A stretch of 6,669 nt of DNA from Erysipelotrichaceae bacterium (GCA_900759455.1 CAAEVI010000027.1:1-6669); one strand, 5' to 3'; positions 1-6,563 are shown, numbered from the stretch's first letter. Translations and numbers: made by a program. Notes: generated by a model from the sequence alone, not told the origin.

Positions 1-37
1 AAAAAAATAATCCAATAACAGAACAAGCAAAACAAAA

Positions 38-96
38 GAGCTGTAACGCTCCAGTGATGTTCAAAAAATCACTTGTTCGTTACAGCTCCTTTTTTA
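38..96 (-). terminator. intrinsic terminator at the end of ppk, probably bidirectional
   Basis: An 11-bp perfect inverted repeat (GAGCTGTAACG at 38-48, CGTTACAGCTC at 78-88) encloses a second 6-bp stem (AGTGAT 53-58, ATCACT 68-73) with a 9-nt loop. On the minus strand the stem is followed by TTTTGTTTTG, and on the plus strand by CTTTTTT. It could therefore end transcription from either side. The last ppk codons and the stop codon lie inside the right arm. Confidence 0.8.
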
Positions 97-2221
97 TTTT
101 CGACAATAAGTGACGCAGCATTTGCTCCTTAAAGGAAGGGACACACTGTTCACGCATTCTTTCCGCCTCCTTCGCGGCTTCCTCCGCTTCCGACATCAGC
201 ATCTTCTGGGCATCGATCTTCTCCTCCTGCAGTGGAATCCTTGCATATGTGCCGTCATTTTTCATGATTCTGGCTTTTACATTATCTCGCCACATCAGAT
301 CCATATCATGCAGAATCCTTTTTTTCAGAAGCAAATCATCGATCGGGCAGGCGACTTCCACACGCTTCTCTGTATTGCGTGTCATCATATCCGCACTGGA
401 AATATACAGATGGCATTCTTCTGCAACACCAAAGCAATAGATACGCGCATGTTCCAGATAACGTCCGACAATACTGTGTACCTCAATATTTTCGCTGTAT
501 CCTATTACATTCGGAAGCAGGCAGCAAATGCCCCGTATGATGAGTTCGACACGGACACCGGCAGCCGACGCTTTCTGCAGACGATCAATGATCTTGCGAT
601 CTGTCATTGCATTCATTTTCATCCGGATCAATGAAGGCTGTCCGCGCTTTGCTTTCTCAATCTCGCGATCGATCAGAGAAAGAACAGTACTTTTCAGGGA
701 ATGCGGCGCAACGAGCAGATGCGCGTAATCTCCCTTCAGATTGCCGATGGACATGTTCTGAAAGAAGTTGACAGCATCAATGCCGATTTCATGCCGTGCA
801 GTCAGGAAACTGTAATCCGTGTACATTTCGCTTGTTTTTTCATTATAGTTTCCTGTACCGATTTGCGTAAAATACTGCAGCTGCTGCTTTTTGCGTCGTG
901 TGATCAGACATAACTTGGAATGAACCTTGTAATTTTCAATGCCATACAGGACCGTGCAGCCGTTCTTTTCAAGCACTTCAGCATAAGAGATATTATTCTG
1001 CTCATCAAAACGTGCCCGCAGTTCCATCAATACAGTGACTTCCTTGCCGTTATCTGCCGCATGCAGCAGATGTGAGATGATTTTTGAATTTTTAGCCAGC
1101 CGATAAACCGTAATTTTGATCGAAATAACATCTTTATCGCTGGCCGCCTCTTTCAGAAGCTGAAGAAAAGGATCTATTGATTCATAAGGATAAAACAGCA
1201 GTGCGTCTTTTTTCAACAGCTGTTCCATGATCGGATAATCCCTGCGCAGATCTCTGGAAGGCTGCGGCGTAAACGGTGGATACAGCAAGGCAGGCAGCTT
1301 TTTCTCATGCATAGAAATCAGCGGAAAAACATAGGAAAGATCCAGCGGCGTTTTGCTGACAAACACCTGTTCTTCGCCGATATGAAGCTGCCGGCACATA
1401 TATTCTGTAAAAAGACGGTCACAATGACGGAACACCTCCAGCCGGATCGGTGCCATCCTTCGTCTTTTTTTCAGGATTTCTTTCATCAGCTCGCGATAAT
1501 CTTCGTCATCGTCAATTTCCGCCGCATTCAGATTAATATCGGCATTTCTGGTCACCGAAATAACGGTATGGAATTCTATTTCATAACCGACGAACAGCTG
1601 ATGGATAAACGCAGTGATCAGATCTTCCAAAAGCATCATACGACGATGATCTTTTTTCAGAAAAAAACAGCGGTCGACACTTTGAGGCACTTGAACAAGT
1701 CCGTAAAGCTTCTTGTTCTTCGATTTCAGACGCACCATGCAGTATAACGCCTTATTGACCAAATGCGGAAAAGGATGATGCACATCGATGATCTGCGGAG
1801 AAAGCAGAGGAAGCACATCATTTTCAAAATAATATCGTGCATCCTCCATTTCATCCGCTTTCATCGCACGATGGGAGATCCTGTGCATATACGGCTTCAA
1901 CTGCTGTCGCAGATTTTTATAAATCGAATCACGAAGCAGATACAGCTTTCTGGTTTCACGATAAATCAGCTGCAGCTGTTCAGACGCATCCAGACCGCTT
2001 TTGCTGTCGATGTAATCATCGTCAAGAATACTGATATCATATAAGCTTCCGCAGCGAATCATATAAAATTCATCCAGATTGCTTGTGAAAATGGCGGTAA
2101 ACTTAAAGCGCTCCAACAACGGAACAGCGGGATCTCCCGCCTCTTCCAACACCCGTTCATTGAATTTCAGCCAGGAAAGTTCACGGTTCTGCGTATACAC
2201 ATATGCATCCTGCTTTGCCAT
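80..2221 (-). CDS. ppk1: polyphosphate kinase 1
   Basis: Polyphosphate kinase reversibly transfers the ATP gamma-phosphate to a growing inorganic polyphosphate chain. The 713 residues match the family's usual length of about 690-720. The N-terminal domain opens with RELSWLKFNERVLEEA (13-28) and continues with TSNLDEFYMIR (46-56). HPFPHLVNKAL lies at 149-159. The two phospholipase-D-like C-terminal domains carry TVYRLAKNS (371-379), LRARFDEQNN (401-410), the histidine of YKVHSKL (H434, equivalent to the autophosphorylated histidine of the E. coli enzyme), GTGNYNEKT (455-463), YTDYS (467-471) and YLEHARIY (H591, the second conserved histidine). No key residue appears missing. Residues from about 665 on form a charged, probably helical tail. 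The ATG is preceded by a long purine run containing AAGGAGG. The stop codon of ppx overlaps this run, so the two genes are almost certainly co-transcribed and perhaps translationally coupled. Confidence 0.97.
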   Translation of the reverse strand: MAKQDAYVYTQNRELSWLKFNERVLEEAGDPAVPLLERFKFTAIFTSNLDEFYMIRCGSLYDISILDDDYIDSKSGLDASEQLQLIYRETRKLYLLRDSIYKNLRQQLKPYMHRISHRAMKADEMEDARYYFENDVLPLLSPQIIDVHHPFPHLVNKALYCMVRLKSKNKKLYGLVQVPQSVDRCFFLKKDHRRMMLLEDLITAFIHQLFVGYEIEFHTVISVTRNADINLNAAEIDDDEDYRELMKEILKKRRRMAPIRLEVFRHCDRLFTEYMCRQLHIGEEQVFVSKTPLDLSYVFPLISMHEKKLPALLYPPFTPQPSRDLRRDYPIMEQLLKKDALLFYPYESIDPFLQLLKEAASDKDVISIKITVYRLAKNSKIISHLLHAADNGKEVTVLMELRARFDEQNNISYAEVLEKNGCTVLYGIENYKVHSKLCLITRRKKQQLQYFTQIGTGNYNEKTSEMYTDYSFLTARHEIGIDAVNFFQNMSIGNLKGDYAHLLVAPHSLKSTVLSLIDREIEKAKRGQPSLIRMKMNAMTDRKIIDRLQKASAAGVRVELIIRGICCLLPNVIGYSENIEVHSIVGRYLEHARIYCFGVAEECHLYISSADMMTRNTEKRVEVACPIDDLLLKKRILHDMDLMWRDNVKARIMKNDGTYARIPLQEEKIDAQKMLMSEAEEAAKEAERMREQCVPSFKEQMLRHLLSKIKKEL

Positions 2222-2225
2222 TGCC

Positions 2226-2237
2226 TCCCCCTCCTTA
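2226..2237 (-). promoter_or_regulatory. ppk ribosome binding site overlapping the ppx stop codon
   Basis: On the minus strand the ppx stop TAA is the first part of TAAGGAGGGGGAGG, which is followed by CA and then the ppk ATG. The intergenic gap is only 13 nt and consists of the Shine-Dalgarno sequence itself. A ribosome ending ppx would sit on the ppk initiation site, which favours coupled translation. The coupling is inference; the overlap is seen directly. Confidence 0.85.
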
Positions 2238-3125
2238 CATGCGAAGATCTCTTGTGATCTTCATCAAGTATCCTTCGCGGACGCCGTAACGGCTTACCTT
2301 CATCTCCCTGCATCCGCAATGCTTCATGACTTCTGTCATAATCAGCAGGCCCGGAACAAACGTATGGATACGCTCCGGCTTGCACAGCAGCAAAAGATGC
2401 GCTGCACCGGGATGGCATAATTTCTCCTGCAGCTGAAGCAATGTATCAAGTGAAATCACATCGCCTTTTCTTTCGGCCATTTTTAAATGAATCAGCAGTT
2501 TTTCGACTGCCCTGGCACTTCCTCCTCCGGCAAACAGCAAATCTGCACCGGCACTCACACATCGTTTCAGTTCTCTGTGAACATGAGCTGTTATTTCTGT
2601 GATCTCCGGCTGCGTCGGCAGGATATCTTTTACATGCATATTAAACAGATTCAGTGAGCCGATTGGCATGCTGCAGGCACTCGTAATATTTCTTTCATCA
2701 AAAGCAACGACCTCACTGCTTCCGCCGCCCACATCGATATAAATGCCGGTTTCGTCCTGAAAAGTCAGAGCTGCTCCCTGAAAACTCAGCATTGCTTCTT
2801 CGCGGCCGTCGATCACATTAATGCGAATGTCGGTTTTCCTTTCAATGACTTTTAAGACATCCTGAGTATTATTTATGTTTCTCAGTGAAGCAGTAGCAAA
2901 GACAAAACAGCGGTCAATGCCCAGCTGATTCAAAACCTTTGTATAACTATCCAGCGTAGAAGCCAGGACGTCAATCCCCTCTTTATTCAGTTTTCCTTCT
3001 TTCACATAAGAAACGATTCCGGCAGTTGCTTTTTTAGAAAACAGCAGCCGGAATTTTTCATTGCGTATACGGTATACATTCATTCGGATCGTATTGGATC
3101 CCACATCGATCAAAGCGCAGTTCAT
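2235..3125 (-). CDS. ppx: exopolyphosphatase, Ppx/GppA family (short form)
   Basis: Members of this ASKHA-fold family remove terminal phosphates from polyphosphate, or hydrolyse pppGpp to ppGpp. The 296-residue protein begins with the phosphate-1 motif in ALIDVGSNTIRMNVY (DVGSNT 7-12). It then shows FATASLRN (76-83), GREEA (107-111, with the likely catalytic glutamate), the second phosphate motif DVGGGSSE (131-138), AGGGSARA (199-206) and SRYGVREGYL (278-287). Its length fits the short form without the C-terminal HD-like domains of the ~510-residue E. coli Ppx and GppA. I chose the ATG at 3125 because AGGGGAGG sits 7 nt upstream. A start at 3155 is also open but adds ten residues that include the Shine-Dalgarno sequence. 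The position directly before ppk argues for polyphosphate as substrate, but sequence alone cannot exclude pppGpp hydrolysis. Confidence 0.94.
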   Translation of the reverse strand: MNCALIDVGSNTIRMNVYRIRNEKFRLLFSKKATAGIVSYVKEGKLNKEGIDVLASTLDSYTKVLNQLGIDRCFVFATASLRNINNTQDVLKVIERKTDIRINVIDGREEAMLSFQGAALTFQDETGIYIDVGGGSSEVVAFDERNITSACSMPIGSLNLFNMHVKDILPTQPEITEITAHVHRELKRCVSAGADLLFAGGGSARAVEKLLIHLKMAERKGDVISLDTLLQLQEKLCHPGAAHLLLLCKPERIHTFVPGLLIMTEVMKHCGCREMKVSRYGVREGYLMKITRDLRM

Positions 3126-3131
3126 CGTGTA

Positions 3132-3139
3132 TCCTCCCC
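3132..3139 (-). promoter_or_regulatory. ppx ribosome binding site
   Basis: AGGGGAGG on the minus strand, 7 nt (ATACACG less one overlapping base) upstream of the ATG at 3125. It decides the start: the longer in-frame start at 3155 would place this site inside the coding region and has no comparable sequence of its own. Confidence 0.8.
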
Positions 3140-3170
3140 TATTATTTTTTACCAAGATACCACAACTGCA

Positions 3171-3207
3171 TTCAAAAAAACTTCAAAGGAATGTAAAAGA
3201 ATGTAAA
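3171..3207 (-). promoter_or_regulatory. candidate Pho box (PhoP operator) of the ppx-ppk operon
   Basis: Four direct hexamers are seen on the minus strand: TTTACA (3207-3202), TTTACA (3197-3192), TTTGAA (3187-3182) and TTTGAA (3176-3171). Their starts are 10, 10 and 11 bp apart. The first two lie within an exact 10-bp tandem repeat, TTTTACATTC. In Bacillus, PhoP binds repeated TT(A/C/T)ACA-like hexamers about one helical turn apart, often just upstream of the -10 region. The first two copies fit that consensus and the last two are weaker. A possible -10, TATCTT (3159-3154), would put the array at roughly -24 to -60, the usual place. Another option is TTGAAT (3175-3170) with TAAAAA (3151-3146), 18 bp apart. 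Regulation by PhoP is inference. Confidence 0.5.
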
Positions 3208-3222
3208 ATCAGCTTTATCTCG

Positions 3223-4044
3223 TCAATCCATCAGACGATGAAGAAGCGGCTCAAAACATAATCCGTATGCATGCGGCGTTTTCATCTGAAGGGTCAGTTC
3301 CATGCTGTCCCCGACAAAATCCGCTGCCCGCTGCACACTGTCCACCAGCGAATCTCCCCGCAGCAAAGAACCGCTGACAACCGCAGCGAAAACATCGCCG
3401 CTGCCGGGGCGTCCGTTTCCGATTTTGCGGTTCCACACTTTTTGTACACTGCCTTTTTCATAGACCCATGTGCACATCCGGCCATCCTGTTCCATTCCGG
3501 TCACAACGATCTGAGAAGGGCCTTTCGCTTCCAACTGCCGACAGCAGTCCAATAGAAAAGCATCATCCGGCATTTGTTCAGGATATTCCTGATCACAAAG
3601 AAGGCATAACTCCGTCAGGTTAGGCAAAAGCACATGGGCTTCCTGAACAAGTTCCTTCATTTTTTCAATGATGGCGGGTTCTATTGTAGGATAACAGCGT
3701 CCATGATCTCCCATGACCGGATCCATGATCACTTTCATTTGTTTGTCTGCATGCTTTAAATATTGTTTCAAAATCTGTACCTGACGTTCATTGCCTAAAA
3801 AGCCCGTGCAAAGTGCATCAAAGCAAAGGCCTTCCTTTTGAAAGCTTTCCAGATAAGCAGGAAGCTCATCCGTAAAATCCACCAGATGATAATGCGGGAA
3901 TTCCGTATGCATGGAAAGAATCGCTGTCGGAATCGCCACCCCCTGATGGCCCATGACAGAAAGCAGCGGCAGCATAACGCTGATGGAACAGCGTCCAAAA
4001 CCGCTGAGGTCATTAAAGATCGCAACTTTCTTCTGTTCTAACAT
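3223..4044 (-). CDS. pdxK: pyridoxamine/pyridoxal kinase (ribokinase-like)
   Basis: The enzyme phosphorylates the 5'-hydroxyl of pyridoxal, pyridoxine or pyridoxamine with ATP in the vitamin B6 salvage pathway, in the cytosol. The 273-residue protein has the family's N-terminal pattern NDLSGFGRCS (11-20) and a TEFPHYH stretch (47-53). MDPVMGDHG lies at 107-115 and PNLTE at 141-145. The C-terminal ATP/anion-hole motif GRPGSGDVFA (211-220) contains the probable catalytic base D217. No signal peptide or membrane segment is visible. The ATG has AAGGAG 8 nt upstream and a promoter close behind. The gene lies upstream of ppx on the same strand with 97 bp between. I see no convincing terminator there, so some read-through is possible. 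The symbol follows the COG2240 PdxK group. The closely related PdxY name would be equally defensible, and hydroxymethylpyrimidine kinase activity cannot be ruled out. Confidence 0.92.
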   Translation of the reverse strand: MLEQKKVAIFNDLSGFGRCSISVMLPLLSVMGHQGVAIPTAILSMHTEFPHYHLVDFTDELPAYLESFQKEGLCFDALCTGFLGNERQVQILKQYLKHADKQMKVIMDPVMGDHGRCYPTIEPAIIEKMKELVQEAHVLLPNLTELCLLCDQEYPEQMPDDAFLLDCCRQLEAKGPSQIVVTGMEQDGRMCTWVYEKGSVQKVWNRKIGNGRPGSGDVFAAVVSGSLLRGDSLVDSVQRAADFVGDSMELTLQMKTPHAYGLCFEPLLHRLMD

Positions 4045-4082
4045 ACAAACAACTCCTTTTTCATTTCCCAGTAATTCACCTT

Positions 4083-4112
4083 ATTATAGTATGGTTGAGA
4101 AGATAAATTCAA
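4083..4112 (-). promoter_or_regulatory. sigma-A-like promoter of pdxK
   Basis: On the minus strand TTGAAT (4112-4107) and a perfect TATAAT (4088-4083) are separated by 18 bp. This places the start of transcription about 30 nt upstream of the pdxK ATG. The tRNA terminator lies just upstream, so pdxK probably starts its own transcript here. Confidence 0.7.
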
Positions 4113-4189
4113 TATTGTTTCCCGTGCCTGTCTGCCTCTGTATATCATCTGCTCAGAGGACTTTTGCAGATTTATCGGCATACATAGTT

Positions 4190-4226
4190 GATAATATAAA
4201 AAAAGCCTATAAATAAAGGCTTTTTG
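4190..4226 (-). terminator. intrinsic terminator after tRNA-Ser
   Basis: AAAAAGCCT (minus strand, from 4225) pairs with AGGCTTTTT (to 4200) around an 8-nt loop. It is followed by a run of seven T that continues into TATATTAT. It begins 9 nt beyond the tRNA CCA end. Confidence 0.85.
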
Positions 4227-4233
4227 TACTCTA

Positions 4234-4322
4234 TGGCGGAGATGGTGGGAGTCGAACCCACGCGCCCTTGCGGACCTATCGCATTTCGAGTGCGACCTCT
4301 TCAGCCTCTTGAGTACATCTCC
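4234..4322 (-). tRNA. tRNA-Ser, anticodon CGA (reads UCG)
   Basis: A complete 89-nt class II tRNA with encoded CCA. The acceptor stem GGAGATG/CATCTCC pairs perfectly, followed by discriminator G and CCA. The anticodon stem TCGCA/TGCGA closes the loop CTCGAAA, giving anticodon CGA at 4288-4286. The T arm is GTGGG-TTCGACT-CCCAC. The long variable arm, with a GTCC/GGGC stem around GCAA, is typical of serine tRNAs. It has its own promoter-like sequence and terminator, so it is a single-gene transcription unit or ends a read-through transcript from the Nudix gene. Confidence 0.96.
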
Positions 4323-4383
4323 ATTCAATCTTTACTGAACAGCCTTATCCTACTACAATGTGACAGGAATAGCAAGATTGAAT
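4323..4383. repeat. 10-bp perfect inverted repeat between the Nudix stop codon and tRNA-Ser
   Basis: ATTCAATCTT (4323-4332) and AAGATTGAAT (4374-4383) exactly fill the two ends of the spacer, with 41 nt between them that hold the presumed tRNA promoter. Neither arm is followed by a T run, so it does not look like a terminator. Function unknown; it may be chance in A/T-rich DNA. Confidence 0.45.
4347..4375 (-). promoter_or_regulatory. probable tRNA-Ser promoter
   Basis: TTGCTA (4375-4370) and TAGGAT (4352-4347) on the minus strand are spaced by 17 bp. This predicts a leader of roughly 20 nt before the tRNA 5' end. The match to the consensus is moderate. Confidence 0.5.
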
Positions 4384-5721
4384 TCAAAAATTATGATGAG
4401 AAAGCAGTGAAAAAGCCGCCAGAGTAAATCCGTCAGTAATCAGATTAGAGCTGTTCATTGTCTTCATTTGTTCATCATCCACCAGCAGGATATCCTTGAT
4501 CCCCTCATGAATTCCAGTTTGACAAAATGATTCCAGTTCCGCATAATAAACTGCCGTCTTACATGCAATGATCCCGCTGTCTGCACTGATTTCTCCCAAA
4601 TAGTGCATCGGGGAACAGATCACGCCGCCTACTTCTTCTTTCATTTCCTTCAGGGCATTTTCATACGTACTCAGCCCCTTTTCGCCGAAGCCGCGAATAA
4701 ATCCGTACTGATACTCCCGAATTGCATGCCGAAACTGCTTCAGCAGTAAAAAACGGCCCTGGTATTTTGCTGCAATAACTACTGATCCGCCTTGGCTTGC
4801 CGGCAGCAGCCTCTCATATGGATAAAAGCGGGTGGAAGCATCCTGTTCTGACGTTCCTTTGACCAGATCCACGAGATGGATGTAATAAGGGCTTTGGTAG
4901 ACGATACCAAGATCACATTGGCCATTGGCCTGAACCTGTTCCCACACTGCCCTGTCTTGCTCCGGATCTACCAAAGGAAGCATTTCTTCTCCCAAAAAAC
5001 ATTCCGGCCGCTGCCTCCACAATTTTTTATAAGCGGCGATGCTTTCGTCTTGATTTTCAGGAAACAGTTTTCTGCGATGCTTCTTTTCGTAAAGAAGATC
5101 ATTTAATGCCGCATCATTTACATACGCACATGCCTTTAAGCGGGACATGCGAATCAAGTCAGAAATTACCTGATACAGTCTTCGCATTACTTCAATCATG
5201 GTAGAAACACCGCTGACTTTTTCCAAGATCCAGCCCACGAGATTGATTATGATAAACAGCATGACAAAACGAAGAATTTCATTTGCAAAAAGCTGTGTGA
5301 CCAGCTGGTCTGTCATTGCCGAAATCAGATTATCGGTCTGGAAATAAGCAAAAAGAAATAAAACAGACAATGCGGCACCAGCCAGCAGACGTGTCAGGAC
5401 ACGTCGATTTTGACGGCGTACCTCATCCCGACGCTGCTCATAATGATTTTCATACAGTTCAATCAAATCATTCTCCTGTTCATCATTTTTTCTTTTTTCC
5501 AAAATGCGAAGCGCCATCTTCCAATCGGGAGCACCTTTGGTTTGCTGGAACCACGCAAATGAATTATTCTCTTCTTTCAGAAAACGATGTTCATCATTGC
5601 TTTCATTCTCCCACTCGATTTTTAAACGGGAAAAGAAATCATCATGAAAAGAGTCGTTTCCCGGCTCTGACAGAGAAGCCACCTCATAATGTTTGGATAC
5701 ATCACAGATGCTGTATTCCAC
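4384..5721 (-). CDS. membrane-anchored Nudix hydrolase domain protein (probable C-terminal part of a split gene)
   Basis: The 445 codons encode a polar N-terminal region (1-105) and two hydrophobic segments, about 109-127 and 151-169, likely a transmembrane hairpin. A helical, charged linker follows to about 310. The C-terminal Nudix fold (about 313-440) has beta-strand VVIAAKYQGRFLLLKQFR (314-331) and a Nudix box from G344 to G366. In the box K358-E359, E362-E363 and G365 correspond to the REUxEExGU core. Lysine replaces the usual arginine, and the glutamate normally seen near the front of the box is not aligned, so activity is probable but not certain. The substrate is unknown; such domains cleave nucleoside diphosphates linked to another group. 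The only in-frame start near the front is GTG at 5721, with no ribosome binding site. The same frame stays open to 5793 and encodes AECIVNLCYNYAVEYSICD-like sequence across that codon. I therefore think the frame is the second half of the gene beginning at 6548. Confidence 0.8.
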   Translation of the reverse strand: MEYSICDVSKHYEVASLSEPGNDSFHDDFFSRLKIEWENESNDEHRFLKEENNSFAWFQQTKGAPDWKMALRILEKRKNDEQENDLIELYENHYEQRRDEVRRQNRRVLTRLLAGAALSVLFLFAYFQTDNLISAMTDQLVTQLFANEILRFVMLFIIINLVGWILEKVSGVSTMIEVMRRLYQVISDLIRMSRLKACAYVNDAALNDLLYEKKHRRKLFPENQDESIAAYKKLWRQRPECFLGEEMLPLVDPEQDRAVWEQVQANGQCDLGIVYQSPYYIHLVDLVKGTSEQDASTRFYPYERLLPASQGGSVVIAAKYQGRFLLLKQFRHAIREYQYGFIRGFGEKGLSTYENALKEMKEEVGGVICSPMHYLGEISADSGIIACKTAVYYAELESFCQTGIHEGIKDILLVDDEQMKTMNSSNLITDGFTLAAFSLLSHHNF

Positions 5722-5744
5722 AGCATAGTTATAACAAAGATTTA

Positions 5745-6548
5745 CTATGCACTCAGCCAGACACAGCCCTTTCTGTCTGTCTTTTTCTCTTTTTCATCCA
5801 ACAGCTGCAAAAGCCATTCCGAACGGCTTTCAACATTTTTATGTTCATTCTGCAGCCTGTCTTCAATCTTCTGCAGGATGTTCTTCGCTTTTGCAAACAC
5901 AGGATACGAATCCTGAAAAGACAAAATCAGTTTCATAAAATCACTGAATCGAAAAGGCGGATAATCTTCATCATAACAAAGAGCCGGCAGGGCGCTTTCG
6001 GGAATCATGCTGGTTTTAATGATCAGTTCTATGAACCGCTGCAGATAATTCAGGATATCCAATGCTTCCTTTTTCGTTAATGAAGATGCCTTGCTTTGAC
6101 CGCCAACATTCTCATCGAACAAGGGCAGAGGATCTTCGGAATCCTTCTGCTGCTGAAGCAGTGCCTTAAATGCATTGGTGTCCACAAAACGAAGCGAGTC
6201 ATAGATTCGCTGCTGCAGAAGATACTGTGTGCTCTTTACCGGAAGAGACGAATAAATAAATCCTCTTTTTTCCTTGATGGAACGCTGAATGTAATGTGAC
6301 ATCGTAAAACAGTCTTTATATAACGAATACTTTATATATCCTCTCTGAAAAAGTTCCATCAAAATATGATACTGTTCCTCATCATTCAGCATGGACATTA
6401 CCGCTCTTGAATCTGTCATCTGATTCATTGACAAAACCACACAGTTCCCGTTGCAGACAATTTCATCAAACATCGCCTTTTGAGCAGCAGCAATCTCCCT
6501 GTCACTTGTTTTTACAGAATCCAGTTCAAACAAATATACATTACGCAT
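5745..6548 (-). CDS. protein of unrecognised family (probable N-terminal part of a split membrane-Nudix protein)
   Basis: I do not recognise this 267-residue domain. It opens with MRNVYLFELDSVKTSDREI and is mostly helical by composition. It contains VVLSMNQMTDSRAV (37-50), SLPVKSTQYLLQQR (101-114) and a Q/D-rich segment around 130-155. The end (249-259) is strongly charged, LLDEKEKKTDR. No signal peptide or membrane segment is visible. The ATG at 6548 has AGGTGG 7 nt upstream. The last eleven codons, from K257 on, fall where the following reading frame already encodes plausible protein, so the native C-terminus is probably lost here. The start codon lies 28 nt after the predicted 3' splice site of a group II intron on the same strand, and no promoter is visible between the two. 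Confidence 0.72.
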   Translation of the reverse strand: MRNVYLFELDSVKTSDREIAAAQKAMFDEIVCNGNCVVLSMNQMTDSRAVMSMLNDEEQYHILMELFQRGYIKYSLYKDCFTMSHYIQRSIKEKRGFIYSSLPVKSTQYLLQQRIYDSLRFVDTNAFKALLQQQKDSEDPLPLFDENVGGQSKASSLTKKEALDILNYLQRFIELIIKTSMIPESALPALCYDEDYPPFRFSDFMKLILSFQDSYPVFAKAKNILQKIEDRLQNEHKNVESRSEWLLQLLDEKEKKTDRKGCVWLSA

Positions 6549-6555
6549 GGCTTTT

Positions 6556-6563
6556 CCACCTTT
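6556..6563 (-). promoter_or_regulatory. ribosome binding site of the 6548 gene
   Basis: AAAGGTGG on the minus strand, 7 nt before the ATG at 6548. It lies entirely in the exon downstream of the predicted intron end, so splicing would not remove it. Confidence 0.65.

Larger units (their letters stand above)
4384..6548 (-). pseudogene. whole split gene: N-terminal domain + two-TM segment + Nudix, joined by a -1 shift
   Basis: The reading frame from 6548 ends at TAG 5747-5745. The Nudix frame is open from just after TGA 5796-5794, so the two overlap by 49 nt. The Nudix frame lies one base back (-1) from the first. A one-base loss in either A5 tract (5794-5790 or 5786-5782), or a -1 slip at G-AAA-AAG (5787-5781), would give one protein of about 721 residues. 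Support comes from the absence of any ribosome binding site or ATG for the Nudix frame and from protein-like sequence upstream of its GTG. I prefer a frameshift mutation or sequencing error. Programmed slippage is possible but the heptamer is not the strongest type, because the P-site shift AAA to GAA mispairs. Two separate genes is the least likely reading. Confidence 0.6.

Noticed and set aside
110..634. A 174-codon plus-strand open frame opposite the 3' part of ppk
   Set aside because: It is antisense to conserved ppk motifs, with no start signals of its own.
1307..1747. A 146-codon plus-strand open frame opposite ppk
   Set aside because: It lies entirely antisense to the strongly conserved ppk coding sequence, has an unnatural composition and no ribosome binding site.
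3126..3155. The longer start for ppx at 3155
   Set aside because: The added ten residues are translated from the Shine-Dalgarno region, and family members start right at the DVGSNT-containing strand, so the start at 3125 is preferred.
4038..4328. A 96-codon minus-strand open frame covering tRNA-Ser and the pdxK leader
   Set aside because: It runs through the tRNA, its terminator and the pdxK promoter, which explain the sequence better.
5719..5721. GTG as the true start of an independent Nudix gene
   Set aside because: No Shine-Dalgarno sequence precedes it, and the frame remains open and protein-like upstream. I kept the coordinates as the reported open frame but regard it as internal.
5316..6080. 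A 254-codon plus-strand open frame opposite the split Nudix gene
   Set aside because: Its translation is rich in H, F and C, with no recognisable motif and no ribosome binding site. It lies opposite frames that encode clear protein features, so it is an antisense shadow.
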